DNA from: Lachnospiraceae bacterium XPB1003
Lineage (GTDB): Bacteria; Bacillota; Clostridia; Lachnospirales; Lachnospiraceae
Assembly (NCBI GenBank): GCA_900102065.1
Contig: FMVK01000010.1
Coordinates: forward strand, 1-64,000
DNA length: 64,000 nt
Direction of reading: 5' to 3'
Shown here: one piece after another, positions 8,130 to 18,526 of the stretch
How the letters are laid out: every line of letters begins with the position of its first letter
Numbering within the stretch: the stretch's first letter is position 1
Program-made: the position numbers and the translations under genes
The notes under the pieces: model-generated
Told to the model about the DNA's origin: nothing
Seen by the model: only the letters and a program-made list of their open reading frames with translations
Databases searched by the model: none

Positions 8130-8717
8130 TTATTTCAAAAAATATACATCACAAAAGTGTCTGATATGCTCTTCAAACTTTTTAAGGATCTCATCCCGTT
8201 TATCAGGCAACCTGTCAGACTCAGATACCATCAATACGGCCGGAGATGCAAGCTCTACAGCAAGGAGCCTCGGATCATCTTTCTTTACCACTCCCGTTTC
8301 CATCATTCCGCCCAGCATGTTTACCATAAGGCTCTGTACATCTTCCATCTGATGGCGGTTAGTGATATCTGCCATTCTCTTATTGCGGAACTGCTCCTGC
8401 GTTAAAAAGATACGTATCCGTCTGATATTGGGATCATTAAGCGTATAACTGAAACGCTCAATACTAAGTTTCAAAAATTCTTCCTTTGATCCGGGTAATT
8501 TACCCACAGAATGCGCTGATCCAAAATTCTCGGAATATCTCTTTTCCGAAACATCTATGATACAGTTCAGGATATCTTCCTTCCCCTTAAAATGCTTATA
8601 AAGCGAAGGAGCTTTAATACCTACTGCCTCAGCTATACTCTCCACGCTCGTTCCGTCATATCCCTTCTCGGAAAATAATCTTAAAGCTTCTTCAAGTATC
8701 TTGTCTCTGGTCGTCAT
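8130..8717 (-). CDS. TetR family transcriptional repressor
   Basis: A 195-residue regulator. Residues 1-50 form the TetR helix-turn-helix: [20 protein letters not shown], then [21 protein letters not shown], then KGKEDIL. The C-terminal ligand domain is not diagnostic. The gene is preceded by a consensus sigma-A promoter and by the palindrome AGCTAACATTCATTAGCT just downstream of the -10 box, the classic layout for autorepression. No transporter or enzyme gene is divergently placed beside it, so its targets other than itself are unknown. DUF1284 lies 72 bases upstream on the same strand. Confidence 0.93.
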   Translation of the reverse strand: MTTRDKILEEALRLFSEKGYDGTSVESIAEAVGIKAPSLYKHFKGKEDILNCIIDVSEKRYSENFGSAHSVGKLPGSKEEFLKLSIERFSYTLNDPNIRRIRIFLTQEQFRNKRMADITNRHQMEDVQSLMVNMLGGMMETGVVKKDDPRLLAVELASPAVLMVSESDRLPDKRDEILKKFEEHIRHFCDVYFLK

Positions 8718-8730
8718 TATTCCCCCAGTC

Positions 8731-8748
8731 AGCTAACATTCATTAGCT
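8731..8748. promoter_or_regulatory. Operator palindrome for the TetR repressor
   Basis: AGCTAACATTCATTAGCT has perfect six-base arms AGCTAA/TTAGCT around a six-base centre. It lies 3 bases downstream of the -10 box, over the expected transcription start, where bound repressor would block initiation. Confidence 0.7.
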
Positions 8749-8751
8749 AGG

Positions 8752-8780
8752 ATTATATACTCACATTCTGAGCCTGTCAA
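8752..8780 (-). promoter_or_regulatory. Consensus sigma-A promoter of tetR
   Basis: On the minus strand TTGACA (8780-8775), 17 bases, TATAAT (8757-8752): a perfect match in both hexamers and spacing. Confidence 0.85.
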
Positions 8781-8788
8781 CAGACATT

Positions 8789-9196
8789 TTACGATCCAAT
8801 GATATTTTTCTTACAGGCACTGACCGGATACCAGCTGCAGCCCCCGCATATATCATCCATAATATCAGATGTCATCTTAGAATCGACCTCTTTGATGATT
8901 TCTCTATAACGGTATTCCTTCTCTTCGATCCCGAAGTATTCTGTTACTTTGCCATCAAACTTTTTTACTTTATCCTGAGAAACACACTGATCCTCCCCTG
9001 TCTTATTCGGACAGCATGAGCACAGCGTATCTGTTGAAAATGTGATCCTGATCCTGTCATCCCCGTATCGCAGACGTTCCACGACCTCATTCATATGCTC
9101 CACAAATTCCGTGCTGTAGCCATTACCGCTGTAACCCTGAGTACATAACAGATGATGAGGTCTGAGTACTATAGGTTCTTCTTCCCTCTCATCCAT
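8789..9196 (-). CDS. DUF1284 cysteine-rich protein in a BirA-controlled operon
   Basis: A 135-residue soluble protein that opens with the DUF1284 hallmark IVLRPHHLLCTQGY. Ten cysteines stand out, in groups CSCCPN, DQC, CGGC and SAC, suggesting a metal or iron-sulfur site; this is inference. Its start overlaps the bioY stop by 8 bases, so it is translated from the bioY message under the BirA operator. The link to biotin uptake is therefore by regulation and position, not by known biochemistry. Confidence 0.8.
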   Translation of the reverse strand: MDEREEEPIVLRPHHLLCTQGYSGNGYSTEFVEHMNEVVERLRYGDDRIRITFSTDTLCSCCPNKTGEDQCVSQDKVKKFDGKVTEYFGIEEKEYRYREIIKEVDSKMTSDIMDDICGGCSWYPVSACKKNIIGS

Positions 9197-9845
9197 TGAT
9201 CAGTCCCGCTTTAACAAGTGCTTTCTTTATGATCATTCCTATAACGCCGCATAAGATGATCTTTATCACAGATGTAGGAATAAAAGGTACCACGCATGCC
9301 GTAAAACCTGCAAGCATAGTCTCACTGTTCACAGCTCCAAGATAGATTGCCGCAAACCATACAGTACCTATGAGGTAATTTAATACCGCGCCCAACACAA
9401 GGCCGCAGTACAGCAGTATATAACAGACAACAACCGCCTTTTTATTTATTTGATCTTTATCTGCGGGTTCTTTTCCGAAAGGCAATTTTCTTCCAAGCAT
9501 TTCTCCCAAGCCTGCAAACAACGGCATAAGAGGAAATGAAATGATAAAACCGCCCGTAGCGCCCATTATCACACCTATCCCGCCTGTAAATCCTGAAAAT
9601 ACAGGAACTCCGACAGCCCCCAAAAGAACATAAAGCAAAGCCGCCACCAGGCCGTCCCAAGGGCCTAATATAACTCCGGCAAGAGGTATGATAAAGGTCT
9701 GCAATGTCATAGGAACCCCCCCCGGCATAGGGATCCCCGGCAGCTGTGATACAACACATATGATTGCGGTAAACATTGCGATATAGCATAACCTGAGAAC
9801 CATTTTACTTGATTTTTTCATGATCTTATTATCACTCTCTTTCAT
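9189..9845 (-). CDS. bioY: BioY biotin transporter S component
   Basis: A 218-residue membrane protein with about six helices, the substrate-binding part of an ECF-type biotin importer. Family features visible are LPGIPMPGGVPMTLQTF near residue 38, LGPWDGLVAALLYVLLGAVG, the PVFSGFTGGIGVIMGATGGF loop region, and the C-terminal VPFIPTSVIKIILC. No EcfA or EcfT genes are nearby, so it would use a shared energy module encoded elsewhere. The start MKESDNK at 9845 is preferred because reading further upstream crosses the BirA operator and promoter. It is the first gene of the bioY-DUF1284 operon. Confidence 0.92.
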   Translation of the reverse strand: MKESDNKIMKKSSKMVLRLCYIAMFTAIICVVSQLPGIPMPGGVPMTLQTFIIPLAGVILGPWDGLVAALLYVLLGAVGVPVFSGFTGGIGVIMGATGGFIISFPLMPLFAGLGEMLGRKLPFGKEPADKDQINKKAVVVCYILLYCGLVLGAVLNYLIGTVWFAAIYLGAVNSETMLAGFTACVVPFIPTSVIKIILCGVIGMIIKKALVKAGLING

Positions 9846-9888
9846 GGATACAGTCCTGCCGACAGATATCCTTTTTTGTCGCATCACT

Positions 9889-9917
9889 AATATATAACGG
9901 CGTTCGGGAATTGTCAA
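9889..9917 (-). promoter_or_regulatory. Promoter of bioY
   Basis: On the minus strand TTGACA (9917-9912), 17 bases, TATATT (9894-9889). The -35 box lies inside one arm of the BirA operator. Confidence 0.8.
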
Positions 9918-9942
9918 CCAATAATATAGTTTTGGTTAACAA
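9911..9942. promoter_or_regulatory. BirA (biotin repressor) operator
   Basis: TTGTCAACC, 14 bases, GGTTAACAA. This matches the known BirA operator form (TTGTWAACC-N14/15-GGTTWACAA) with one deviation, and it overlaps the -35 box of bioY. Biotin-loaded BirA would block this promoter. Confidence 0.85.
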
Positions 9943-9952
9943 TCCAAAATAC

Positions 9953-9982
9953 AAAAAAGTCTCCGGGCAATCCCGAAGACTT
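9953..9982 (-). terminator. Terminator of the LysR gene
   Basis: Eleven-base arms AAGTCTCCGGG/CCCGAAGACTT with one G-T pair and a CAAT loop, running into TTTTTT on the minus strand. Confidence 0.8.
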
Positions 9983-10004
9983 ACGGATGAAATTGTATCT
10001 GTAT

Positions 10005-10946
10005 TTATGCTATCGCGCCCTCTCCCTGTTCCTCCGCAGGTGCAGCTTTATAAAGCTCATCGATAAATTTCTTGCCGATCTCACTTAATTCATCCTTGCG
10101 GATGTATCCTATCTCCATCGTACTGTAAGGAAGATGCGTACTCTCTCTTAACGGTATTACCTTATAATCATTCCAGCCCACAGCCCCTTTTACGGCGCCG
10201 GAACAGAATGTAAATCCGTTTAACTTTTTCATTATCTGCAACATTGATGCTCTGTCCGAAACCTTCACGGAATAAGGATAATCCTGCTCTCCGAAGATCT
10301 CTTCCGACATGTACAAAGGACTGTTCTTTCCCTGCTCGTAAGTGATGATCGGATATTTGATTATATCTTCGTAATCAATTATCGTCCTGTCTGCCAGAGG
10401 ATGATTCTTTCCCAGATAAACATAGAACCGGCAGCTGACTATCTTCTTGTAAGTCAGTCCGTTATCCACAAAGATCCTGTTTAATTCGTCTCTGTTAAAA
10501 TCACTTAAAAACAACACTCCAACTTCTGAGATCTGATTGCTCACATCCTCTATCGTCTTGGGTGTTGTAGTTTCCAGTATGGAGAAGTGAAAGGTTGATG
10601 CATCATACGACTTGACCACTTCCGCAAAAGCCTCACATACAAAAGCATAATGCTGAGAAGATACGCTGAACACCTTTCTGGTATTCCCCTTGCCGTCATA
10701 GCGCCAGATAAGCTGTTCATACTGATCACAGACTTTCTTTGCATAGAAGATAAAATCAGAACCTTCACTGGTCAGATTCACACCTTTATTCGTCCTGTTA
10801 AAGAGCGTGATCCCAGTCTCTTCTTCAAGACCTCTGATGGTATTGGTAAGCGTAGGCTGAGATATGTAGAGACTCTCCGCAGCCTTGTTCATGGAACCTG
10901 TCCTTGCCACAACCATCGCATATTTTAATTGCTGTAAAGTCATCAA
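10005..10946 (-). CDS. LysR family transcriptional regulator
   Basis: A 313-residue regulator. The N-terminal winged helix-turn-helix reads LQQLKYAMVVARTGSMNKAAESLYISQPTLT then LEEETGITLFNRTNKGV in register with the family, followed by a linker helix and a periplasmic-binding-like effector domain (about 90-300). The effector is not recognisable. No divergent target gene adjoins; upstream is the GNAT remnant. The C-terminal tail AAPAEEQGEGAIA is low complexity. It has a good terminator 22 bases after the stop. Confidence 0.92.
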   Translation of the reverse strand: MMTLQQLKYAMVVARTGSMNKAAESLYISQPTLTNTIRGLEEETGITLFNRTNKGVNLTSEGSDFIFYAKKVCDQYEQLIWRYDGKGNTRKVFSVSSQHYAFVCEAFAEVVKSYDASTFHFSILETTTPKTIEDVSNQISEVGVLFLSDFNRDELNRIFVDNGLTYKKIVSCRFYVYLGKNHPLADRTIIDYEDIIKYPIITYEQGKNSPLYMSEEIFGEQDYPYSVKVSDRASMLQIMKKLNGFTFCSGAVKGAVGWNDYKVIPLRESTHLPYSTMEIGYIRKDELSEIGKKFIDELYKAAPAEEQGEGAIA

Positions 10947-11074
10947 TAATCACCTTCGATCATCTTTCGTTCCCATTTACATGCTAACATCTAATGCATC
11001 ATTCGTCTTAGTCCAAAAAGGTATATCCCGCAATAATCAGCGGTTATAACAACTTTATATGATTATATGTATCA

Positions 11075-11270
11075 AATAAAAAAACCTCCTTTCGGAGGCT
11101 TGATAAATATATACTTATCCACATAGATGGATGTTGTAACTGTCCAGTTATAAGCTTCTCTGGGATTATATTGCCTTTATCTTTCGTATCCTCTCTGCGA
11201 ATTCCTCAACTGTCGGTACTGTATATTCAAAAGATACAGCAGTGTCTGTTATATAATGCGAATATAAAAT
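11075..11270 (-). pseudogene. Remnant of a phosphinothricin-acetyltransferase-like GNAT gene
   Basis: Two pieces of one family are visible on the minus strand in different frames. The first (11270-11169) reads YSHYITDTAVSFEYTVPTVE then EFAERIRKI and a stop at 11166-11168; it matches the N-terminal part of PAT-type GNAT enzymes (Y-x-Y-x-x-x-TA-S-FEY, EEF-x-RI-K). The second (11161-11100) reads REAYNWTVTTSIYVDK, the family's later R-AY-W-V-SIYVD strand. The roughly 30 residues usually between these are missing, the frame shifts, and both ends are lost. This is a decayed gene with an internal deletion. Confidence 0.6.
11078..11101 (-). terminator. Terminator after the EAL gene and GNAT remnant
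   Basis: Short GC-rich hairpin GCCTCC-GAAA-GGAGG followed by TTTTTTT on the minus strand. Confidence 0.75.
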
Positions 11271-11273
11271 TCA

Positions 11274-13307
11274 TCACTCATTGTTTTCATCTGTCCCTTC
11301 AGGTTGTCTGGTCATACGTTTTTCATATTCACCCTTTTCCATTGGTTTTGCAAAAAAGAATCCCTGTATCATATCGCATCCAAGTTCCGCAAGGAAATCA
11401 ACCTGTTCTTTTTCTTCCACACCTTCCGCAACTGTCCTCATTTCAAGGATCTTTGCAAGCTTTATGGCTTCACTGACTACCTTCTTACCGCGTTCTCCCT
11501 CGCCATCTCCTCTAAAGAACTCCGCATCCAGTTTTAACACATCAAGCGGCATATCCTTCAGTGAATTCAGAGATGAATAACCGGAACCGAAATCATCCAT
11601 TGACACAGCAAAACCATATTCTTTTAATTTCCTGATAGTGTCTATCATGGCTGTCTTATCGTCAAAGAAAGCACTTTCGGTCAGCTCTATCTCGATAAGA
11701 TCATGAGGGCAGCCCGCCTCATCAACGATATCCCTTATCTGTTCAGCCAGATCATTTTCCGAAAAATGTGCCCTGGAAACATTTACCGATACCGGCACAC
11801 AATCATATCCTTCATCCAGCCACCTTTTTTGATCCGTTGAAACATGCCTTAACATGAAATGATCTATCTGAGTTATAAATCCGTTCTTCTCAAATATGGG
11901 AATAAATCTTACCGGGCTGATCAGCTCATTCTCCGGAGTTATCCACCTGATCAGCGCTTCCGCTCCTCTCATCCTGCCTGTGTTTGGATCATACTTAGGC
12001 TGATAATATACTTTGAATTCTTCATTCTTCAGAGCCGCATTCTGTCGCTCATTTACCGTATCTTCCCATTTCTTTTCTTCAAGGAGCGCGTTATCAAAGA
12101 AACGTATTCCCAATTCTTCTTTTTCTTCAAGCCTTCCCACTGCCGAGCAGGCATCAATATAAGCCTTCTCGATACTGCATCCTTTTCTTCTTATGAATTT
12201 TCCGGAATCATTCTGAACAACCGGTACCAGATCCACTCCGACCCTGAACTCAAAATTATGCTCCGTATCCATACTCTTAAGACTCCTTACGATATCTTCA
12301 AGTCTGGTCTTCAGAGCAGCTTCATCATCATAATTCAGTAAAAGTGCAAATTCAGCTCTTGATGCATGTGCACATAATTCTGTTTTTCGGATCTTACCGG
12401 ATAAAAGCTTATCCATATTTGCGAGGATGCTGTCTCCTTCGGATATGGAGTGACACAGACAGTAATTCCTGTAATTAACAAATACGAGATTAACTACCGC
12501 ATATGAGTTTTTACGCGAAATAAAGCTCTGAAGCTTCTCATCTCCGTATCTTACATACCAGATCCAGTTATGGCCTAAAGTTACAGGATCCGAATAGAAC
12601 AGTCTTACCACACGATAATAGCTGATCATACTGCTTATCATATGTACCAGCATTATGAAGAATATCAGTATTGAAACTAAGATCACTCCCAATGTCAGTT
12701 CAAGTATCAGTATGGAATCTCGTTTGTTTAGCGTCAGATAAGCCTTTCCCACAAGAGTATTTTCGCTATCCTCATCACCTCGGATATCAACCCATATCGG
12801 AAATAAGATATCATCATCAGTATTAGCTCTGACTTCAGAACAGAAATCCAATACGCTTCCCAAGTCGAATGAGATCCTGCCTTTCTTCGTCGGATAGAGC
12901 AAACCGTTCTCGGTATCCTGATAGACTCTGTATGTCTCATCTCCGTCGGCCAAAAATACAATGGTACCTTCACTTCCGCAGGTTATATCGCCATGACTGA
13001 AAATAACTTTGCCGGAATCATCCTTTATGAAAAAATCTTCATTAAGCGAACTGATATAATCATCAAAGCTCTCACTGTCACCGCAACTGTCATAGAGTTC
13101 GGCGATGTATTCAAGGCGTCTCAATCCGCCTGCAAATTTAGATTCGAAAATGTATTGAAAGATAAATCCCATGAGAAAGATCGTCATAAGACTGAAGATC
13201 AGACTGAGGATCAGAAATGTTAATATGGTTCCCCATGAACTGGTGAACCTAACCTTCCTGTAAAGCTTTACCCTGTTTTCATTTCTCTTATTCACGATAT
13301 GTGGCAT
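11274..13307 (-). CDS. Membrane EAL-domain cyclic-di-GMP phosphodiesterase with degenerate GGDEF
   Basis: A 677-residue signalling protein. Helix 1 (about 26-52) and helix 2 (about 206-230) flank an extracytoplasmic sensor of about 150 residues. The GGDEF-like domain (about 270-370) has SRAEF in place of GGDEF and cannot be catalytic. The EAL domain (about 425-660) is complete: GAEALIRW, NVSRAHF, IELTESAFF, MDDFGSGYSSL, LKLDAEFF, VAEGVEEKEQ, IQGFFFAKP, so the metal-binding Glu, Asn, Asp and the catalytic Lys and Glu are in place. Expected reaction: hydrolysis of c-di-GMP to pGpG, controlled by the outer sensor. A GGGGGTG ribosome site precedes the ATG. Confidence 0.93.
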   Translation of the reverse strand: MPHIVNKRNENRVKLYRKVRFTSSWGTILTFLILSLIFSLMTIFLMGFIFQYIFESKFAGGLRRLEYIAELYDSCGDSESFDDYISSLNEDFFIKDDSGKVIFSHGDITCGSEGTIVFLADGDETYRVYQDTENGLLYPTKKGRISFDLGSVLDFCSEVRANTDDDILFPIWVDIRGDEDSENTLVGKAYLTLNKRDSILILELTLGVILVSILIFFIMLVHMISSMISYYRVVRLFYSDPVTLGHNWIWYVRYGDEKLQSFISRKNSYAVVNLVFVNYRNYCLCHSISEGDSILANMDKLLSGKIRKTELCAHASRAEFALLLNYDDEAALKTRLEDIVRSLKSMDTEHNFEFRVGVDLVPVVQNDSGKFIRRKGCSIEKAYIDACSAVGRLEEKEELGIRFFDNALLEEKKWEDTVNERQNAALKNEEFKVYYQPKYDPNTGRMRGAEALIRWITPENELISPVRFIPIFEKNGFITQIDHFMLRHVSTDQKRWLDEGYDCVPVSVNVSRAHFSENDLAEQIRDIVDEAGCPHDLIEIELTESAFFDDKTAMIDTIRKLKEYGFAVSMDDFGSGYSSLNSLKDMPLDVLKLDAEFFRGDGEGERGKKVVSEAIKLAKILEMRTVAEGVEEKEQVDFLAELGCDMIQGFFFAKPMEKGEYEKRMTRQPEGTDENNE

Positions 13308-13384
13308 TCAGTCACCCCCTTACAGAGTTATATCCTCTTCCGGTATCCATTATATCCCATATTCTCATTTTTCGAAGATGACAA

Positions 13385-13425
13385 ATCAAAAGGACATATA
13401 AGACTGTCTGTCTTACATGCCCTTT
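13385..13425 (-). terminator. Terminator of the nitrogenase-like operon
   Basis: Sixteen-base arms (13389-13404 and 13410-13425) pair with two G-T wobbles around a five-base loop, followed on the minus strand by TTTTGATTTG, 33 bases after the nifH-like stop. Confidence 0.85.
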
Positions 13426-13457
13426 GCTTCATTTCAAAATATTACGATCTGATCTTA

Positions 13458-15198
<1,741 letters not shown>

Positions 15199-15202
<4 letters not shown>

Positions 15203-15525
15203 TTTTTCCTTAAAACCTCCCCGTTTTGCAGCTGTTCCAAAATACCATCAACGGGACCTGATGCCTCAAATATCCGCTTGCCCTTACTCATCAGATAATT
15301 TGCAGCCACTTCTCCTATCCTGGAAACAAATAGTGCTTCGCAATCATCCAGTGCTTTAAGCATATCGTCAAACAGTTTAGGATCATGACAATTACATCCG
15401 GAGCGGACCATTCTTGTCTCCACAAATTCAGACTCCTCATCAAGCTCGTATATATCCCAGTATTTAGCATTTCCGAAGTGTTCATTCACATACACTCCGT
15501 CTGTTGTTGCCATTCCTATCCTCAT
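15199..15525 (-). CDS. NifX/NafY-like iron-cofactor-binding protein
   Basis: A 108-residue single-domain protein of the 'dinitrogenase iron-molybdenum cofactor' family: IGMATTDGVYVNEHFGNAKYW at the start (broken here as MRIGMATTDG and VNEHFGNAKYWDIYE), then GCNCHDPK, CEALFVSRIGEVAANYL and KGKRIFEASGPVDGILE. Members bind NifB-co or FeMo-co and act as carriers. The EHFG histidine and the CNC pair are plausible ligands. GGGAGGT lies ahead of the ATG; it overlaps nifB by 4 bases, which suggests stoichiometric coupling of cofactor synthesis and carriage. Confidence 0.88.
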
Positions 15526-15542
15526 GTCTGACCTCCCACGAT

Positions 15543-16889
15543 CTACGAATAGTTCTGGAGGGCTGTAAAGTATATATCTTCTATAAGTCTTAAGCCTCCG
15601 GAAAATCCGACATAATTGGTTGTCATCACAAGTCTTACAGGACTCGGAACTGCGATTGAAAGGAAATCATATCCCTTCTCTCTTGCAAGATTCTTATCCC
15701 ATCCGGAACCGAGGATTATTCCTCTTCCTTTATGAGTGAGCTGACGCACTTCATTCTGTGCCTTTCCCGCATCCGGTTCGAAACGGATAGGTATCACTTT
15801 CTTATCACTGGTGCTTGCAAGATCTGCTATGATATCCTGCTGATATTTTTCAGGAGTATTGTCTATGGCATATACTTCCTTAGGTACAACACCTGTCTCA
15901 TGAAGAAGGAACTTGGAGATACCTACAACATATCCGGCATCACTGAATATATGTGCATGATTCGGAAGTCCGTATCTGAATTCCAGGAGGAATGTTGCAA
16001 GGTTATCTATCTCTTCGTAATAAGCATCGACCTCTTTCCTGATAAACTTCTCCGCAGCTTTCTTATCGATACCCGCATCTTTCTCAACAGCAAAATCCAA
16101 AACCTGTCTGAGGAATTTTTCTGTTTCATTTCCGCCGATTGGTATGGAATGGAACCATGTATAATCCTGACCGTATTTGATCTTTAAGTGATCTACTATA
16201 GCCTTGCCGTACCAGGGTGAAACAAGGATATTGAAGTTTGCTCTGGGTATCTCTCTCCATTCACTTACTCCGCCTGACTCCGGGCCCCAGAGAACATGTA
16301 CCTTGAGTCCGAGTCCTTCCAGTAATCTCTTATACTCTCTCAAATTGCCCTTCCAAAAAGGATCCTGGTAAGGAAGAGATGCGAAGAGATTGACTGTATT
16401 CGCTTCGCTTCTTGCGGGATTATCATCTTCATGAAGTTCAACATACTGATCGATGATCGCCTTAACTACATTGGAATGTGATACATAGTTGTTGCACTTG
16501 AAGCCCGGTGTATCAACAGCCACTATGGGCTTCCCTTCATTCTGGAATTCCTGTACCACAGACTCTATATCATCACCTACGATACCACCTGTACATCCGG
16601 TCATTACAACCTGTAAGTCGGACTCCAAAACCTTATATGAATTCTTTATGATCTTCCTTAATTTCTCAGCTCCGCCGAATACGACATCGCGCTCCGTGAA
16701 ATTAGTACAGGGTGAAGTATCTCCTCCGGCATATCCCTTACTTCTTTCAAAGAAACCTGCCACCATGTCGCCGCATCCGGGCCCCGAATGAAGAATGGGG
16801 ACCGCTTTTGGGATCGCTACCACGCTCTGCAGCGCACCTATCGCACAGGAGAACCTGGGCTGTTCTATATGTCCTTCAAATTTAGCCAT
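15543..16889 (-). CDS. Nitrogenase component 1 beta-like subunit (NifK/MarK-like)
   Basis: A 448-residue protein of the nitrogenase component 1 family. All three beta-side P-cluster cysteine positions have counterparts: FSCAIGA (about 14), GPGCGDM (about 39) and MTGCTGGIVGDDIE (about 97). Other landmarks are VDTPGFKCNNY, VLWGPESGG and a C-terminal NYVGFSGGLRLIED. It is shorter than true NifK (about 520) because it lacks the long N-terminal extension. It lies 18 bases upstream of the NifX-like gene and 24 bases after the alpha-like gene. The likely role is the P-cluster half of an alpha2beta2 reductase. Confidence 0.88.
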   Translation of the reverse strand: MAKFEGHIEQPRFSCAIGALQSVVAIPKAVPILHSGPGCGDMVAGFFERSKGYAGGDTSPCTNFTERDVVFGGAEKLRKIIKNSYKVLESDLQVVMTGCTGGIVGDDIESVVQEFQNEGKPIVAVDTPGFKCNNYVSHSNVVKAIIDQYVELHEDDNPARSEANTVNLFASLPYQDPFWKGNLREYKRLLEGLGLKVHVLWGPESGGVSEWREIPRANFNILVSPWYGKAIVDHLKIKYGQDYTWFHSIPIGGNETEKFLRQVLDFAVEKDAGIDKKAAEKFIRKEVDAYYEEIDNLATFLLEFRYGLPNHAHIFSDAGYVVGISKFLLHETGVVPKEVYAIDNTPEKYQQDIIADLASTSDKKVIPIRFEPDAGKAQNEVRQLTHKGRGIILGSGWDKNLAREKGYDFLSIAVPSPVRLVMTTNYVGFSGGLRLIEDIYFTALQNYS

Positions 16890-16913
16890 AACTGTTTTCT
16901 CTAACCTCCTAAT

Positions 16914-18380
16914 TTACTTCTCGAAAAAATAATCGGGATTCTGCATCAACCACCATTTCGTATATGGATTGATCGCATGCTTCTGGAGGTTCTTAACAAA
17001 CTCATCGTTCTCAATGGTATCGAGTATCCTCTCACCGTAATCCAAGATTCCTTCATATCCCATGCTTAAGTGTTCGTCTCCCACCAGCAGACTGGGTATA
17101 CCGTATTTAGCACCCCAAAGTGTCATGCCGCCGTGCCTTGAAAGGAGAATATCCGGCTTAAGTTTTCCGAGTGCATTGGCAAGCTCGTATTCCTGCTTCG
17201 AACAAACTCTGTAATGCTTAACATCACCGAAGTCCTCAACACGTTCCTTGAGCTGATCGTTCTCGACTCTCTTTGAATCGAATACCGCATCATGATGGAA
17301 GATAGATGCTCCGACCGCTTCGATGCCCAGCTCTCCAAGTACAGAAAGAAGTGCATGTCCGTGCGCTGCTCCGCCTGTAACATATGCCTTTAAGCCTTTT
17401 AACTTTTCTCTTAATTCTTCTATCTTTGGAAGGTATTTTTCCTTCTTCTCAGCGATAACTTTTTCTGCGATATCTTCTTTATGAAGTACCTTTCCCAATG
17501 CTCTGAACCATCTGTCGGTCTGCGCTATTCCGTAAGGAGGTGCCGTCTCTATCTCGGGTACACCGAATTCCGTCTCAAGCACGTTTGCCAGGTAAGAGCC
17601 CAGTGTTGAGCAGGCCATAACCGTTGCTGCCGCATCTCCCGAGTGTTTCAGTGTATTAACTGTAGAGTACGGTGTAATATAATTGGGCTTGCATCCAAAG
17701 GGAGCGAACCATTCAGTGAAACGATCTCCGCCCCAGAAATTGATAACATTGATCTTGGTTTCATCTCTCTTATCCGATTTTTCGATAAGCTTTCTTGCTA
17801 TTCCGTGATATGCGGCATCAAAACCTGTGGTCCATACTCTTGTTCTGAAGCCTTCACATACGATCGATACGATAGGTATTCCGAGTTCATCTTCAGCCGC
17901 ATCACAAACACTTTCTATATCATCACCAATGATGGCCGATGCACATGTTGATAAAACAAATATCGCATTCGGATGAGTTCTCTCATATACATCACGGATC
18001 GTCTTCTCAAGTTTTCTTGTGCCGCCGTATACAGTATCCTTCTCCTGAAGATTTGTTGAGAAGATCTTTCTCTGTGTAGGTGCGCCTACTCCGCGAAGCT
18101 TTCCGTTTACCATGTAGGTGAAGTTGAAATCATGCAGGCAGGTTGAACATCCTATGGGGCCGTGCTCTATAACAGCGGCATCCTGTATAAGAACCGTCAT
18201 ACAGGCAGCCTTGGTTATTGAACAGCCTGCGCACTGCTGAAATCCTCGTTCTATATCTTTCAGCCCGGTGCTGTGTGCTTTTTCAACAAGATCTTTTGCA
18301 TTTCCATCATAGCCCGTGATAGAGTTTGTTCTGAGTTCACGGATCTCAACTGCCGGAAGTTTTAAATTATTTTTCGACAT
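16914..18380 (-). CDS. Nitrogenase component 1 alpha-like subunit (NifD/MarD-like)
   Basis: A 488-residue catalytic-type subunit. P-cluster cysteine counterparts are in FQQCAGCS, HGPIGCSTC and STCASAIIGDDIE. A cysteine in VMACSTLGSYLANVLE matches NifD Cys275, the FeMo-co ligand. In contrast, CEGFR is followed by TRVWTTGFDAAYHG, so the SQSxGHH motif with Gln191 and His195 of nitrogenase is missing, and the region of His442 reads VGDEHLSMGYEG. This points away from N2 reduction. The ATG at 18380 (MSKNNLK) was chosen because GGGAGG lies directly before it, inside the alternative upstream start. It is the first gene of the operon, behind the leader element at 18492-18840. Confidence 0.87.
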   Translation of the reverse strand: MSKNNLKLPAVEIRELRTNSITGYDGNAKDLVEKAHSTGLKDIERGFQQCAGCSITKAACMTVLIQDAAVIEHGPIGCSTCLHDFNFTYMVNGKLRGVGAPTQRKIFSTNLQEKDTVYGGTRKLEKTIRDVYERTHPNAIFVLSTCASAIIGDDIESVCDAAEDELGIPIVSIVCEGFRTRVWTTGFDAAYHGIARKLIEKSDKRDETKINVINFWGGDRFTEWFAPFGCKPNYITPYSTVNTLKHSGDAAATVMACSTLGSYLANVLETEFGVPEIETAPPYGIAQTDRWFRALGKVLHKEDIAEKVIAEKKEKYLPKIEELREKLKGLKAYVTGGAAHGHALLSVLGELGIEAVGASIFHHDAVFDSKRVENDQLKERVEDFGDVKHYRVCSKQEYELANALGKLKPDILLSRHGGMTLWGAKYGIPSLLVGDEHLSMGYEGILDYGERILDTIENDEFVKNLQKHAINPYTKWWLMQNPDYFFEK

Positions 18381-18491
18381 CTTTCTACCTCCCAAAATTT
18401 ACACCTTAATAATCCGCAAAAATAAGGGTTTTAACAAATCCGTAAATACTATACCCATGTATAAGCCTGACCTATAATGGCCATAAAATAT

Positions 18492-18526
18492 AAAAATGCC
18501 GGAGGATCATATAAGATCCTCCGGCA
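18492..18526 (-). terminator. Terminator between the structured leader and the nitrogenase-like operon
   Basis: Perfect 12-base arms TGCCGGAGGATC/GATCCTCCGGCA with a six-base loop, followed by TTTTTA on the minus strand. It ends 112 bases before the alpha-like gene. Confidence 0.85.

Noticed and set aside
18381-18491. A sigma-54 type promoter before the nitrogenase-like operon
   Set aside because: I looked for TGGCAC-N5-TTGC and found no acceptable match; a -10-like TATAGT is present but without a clear -35.
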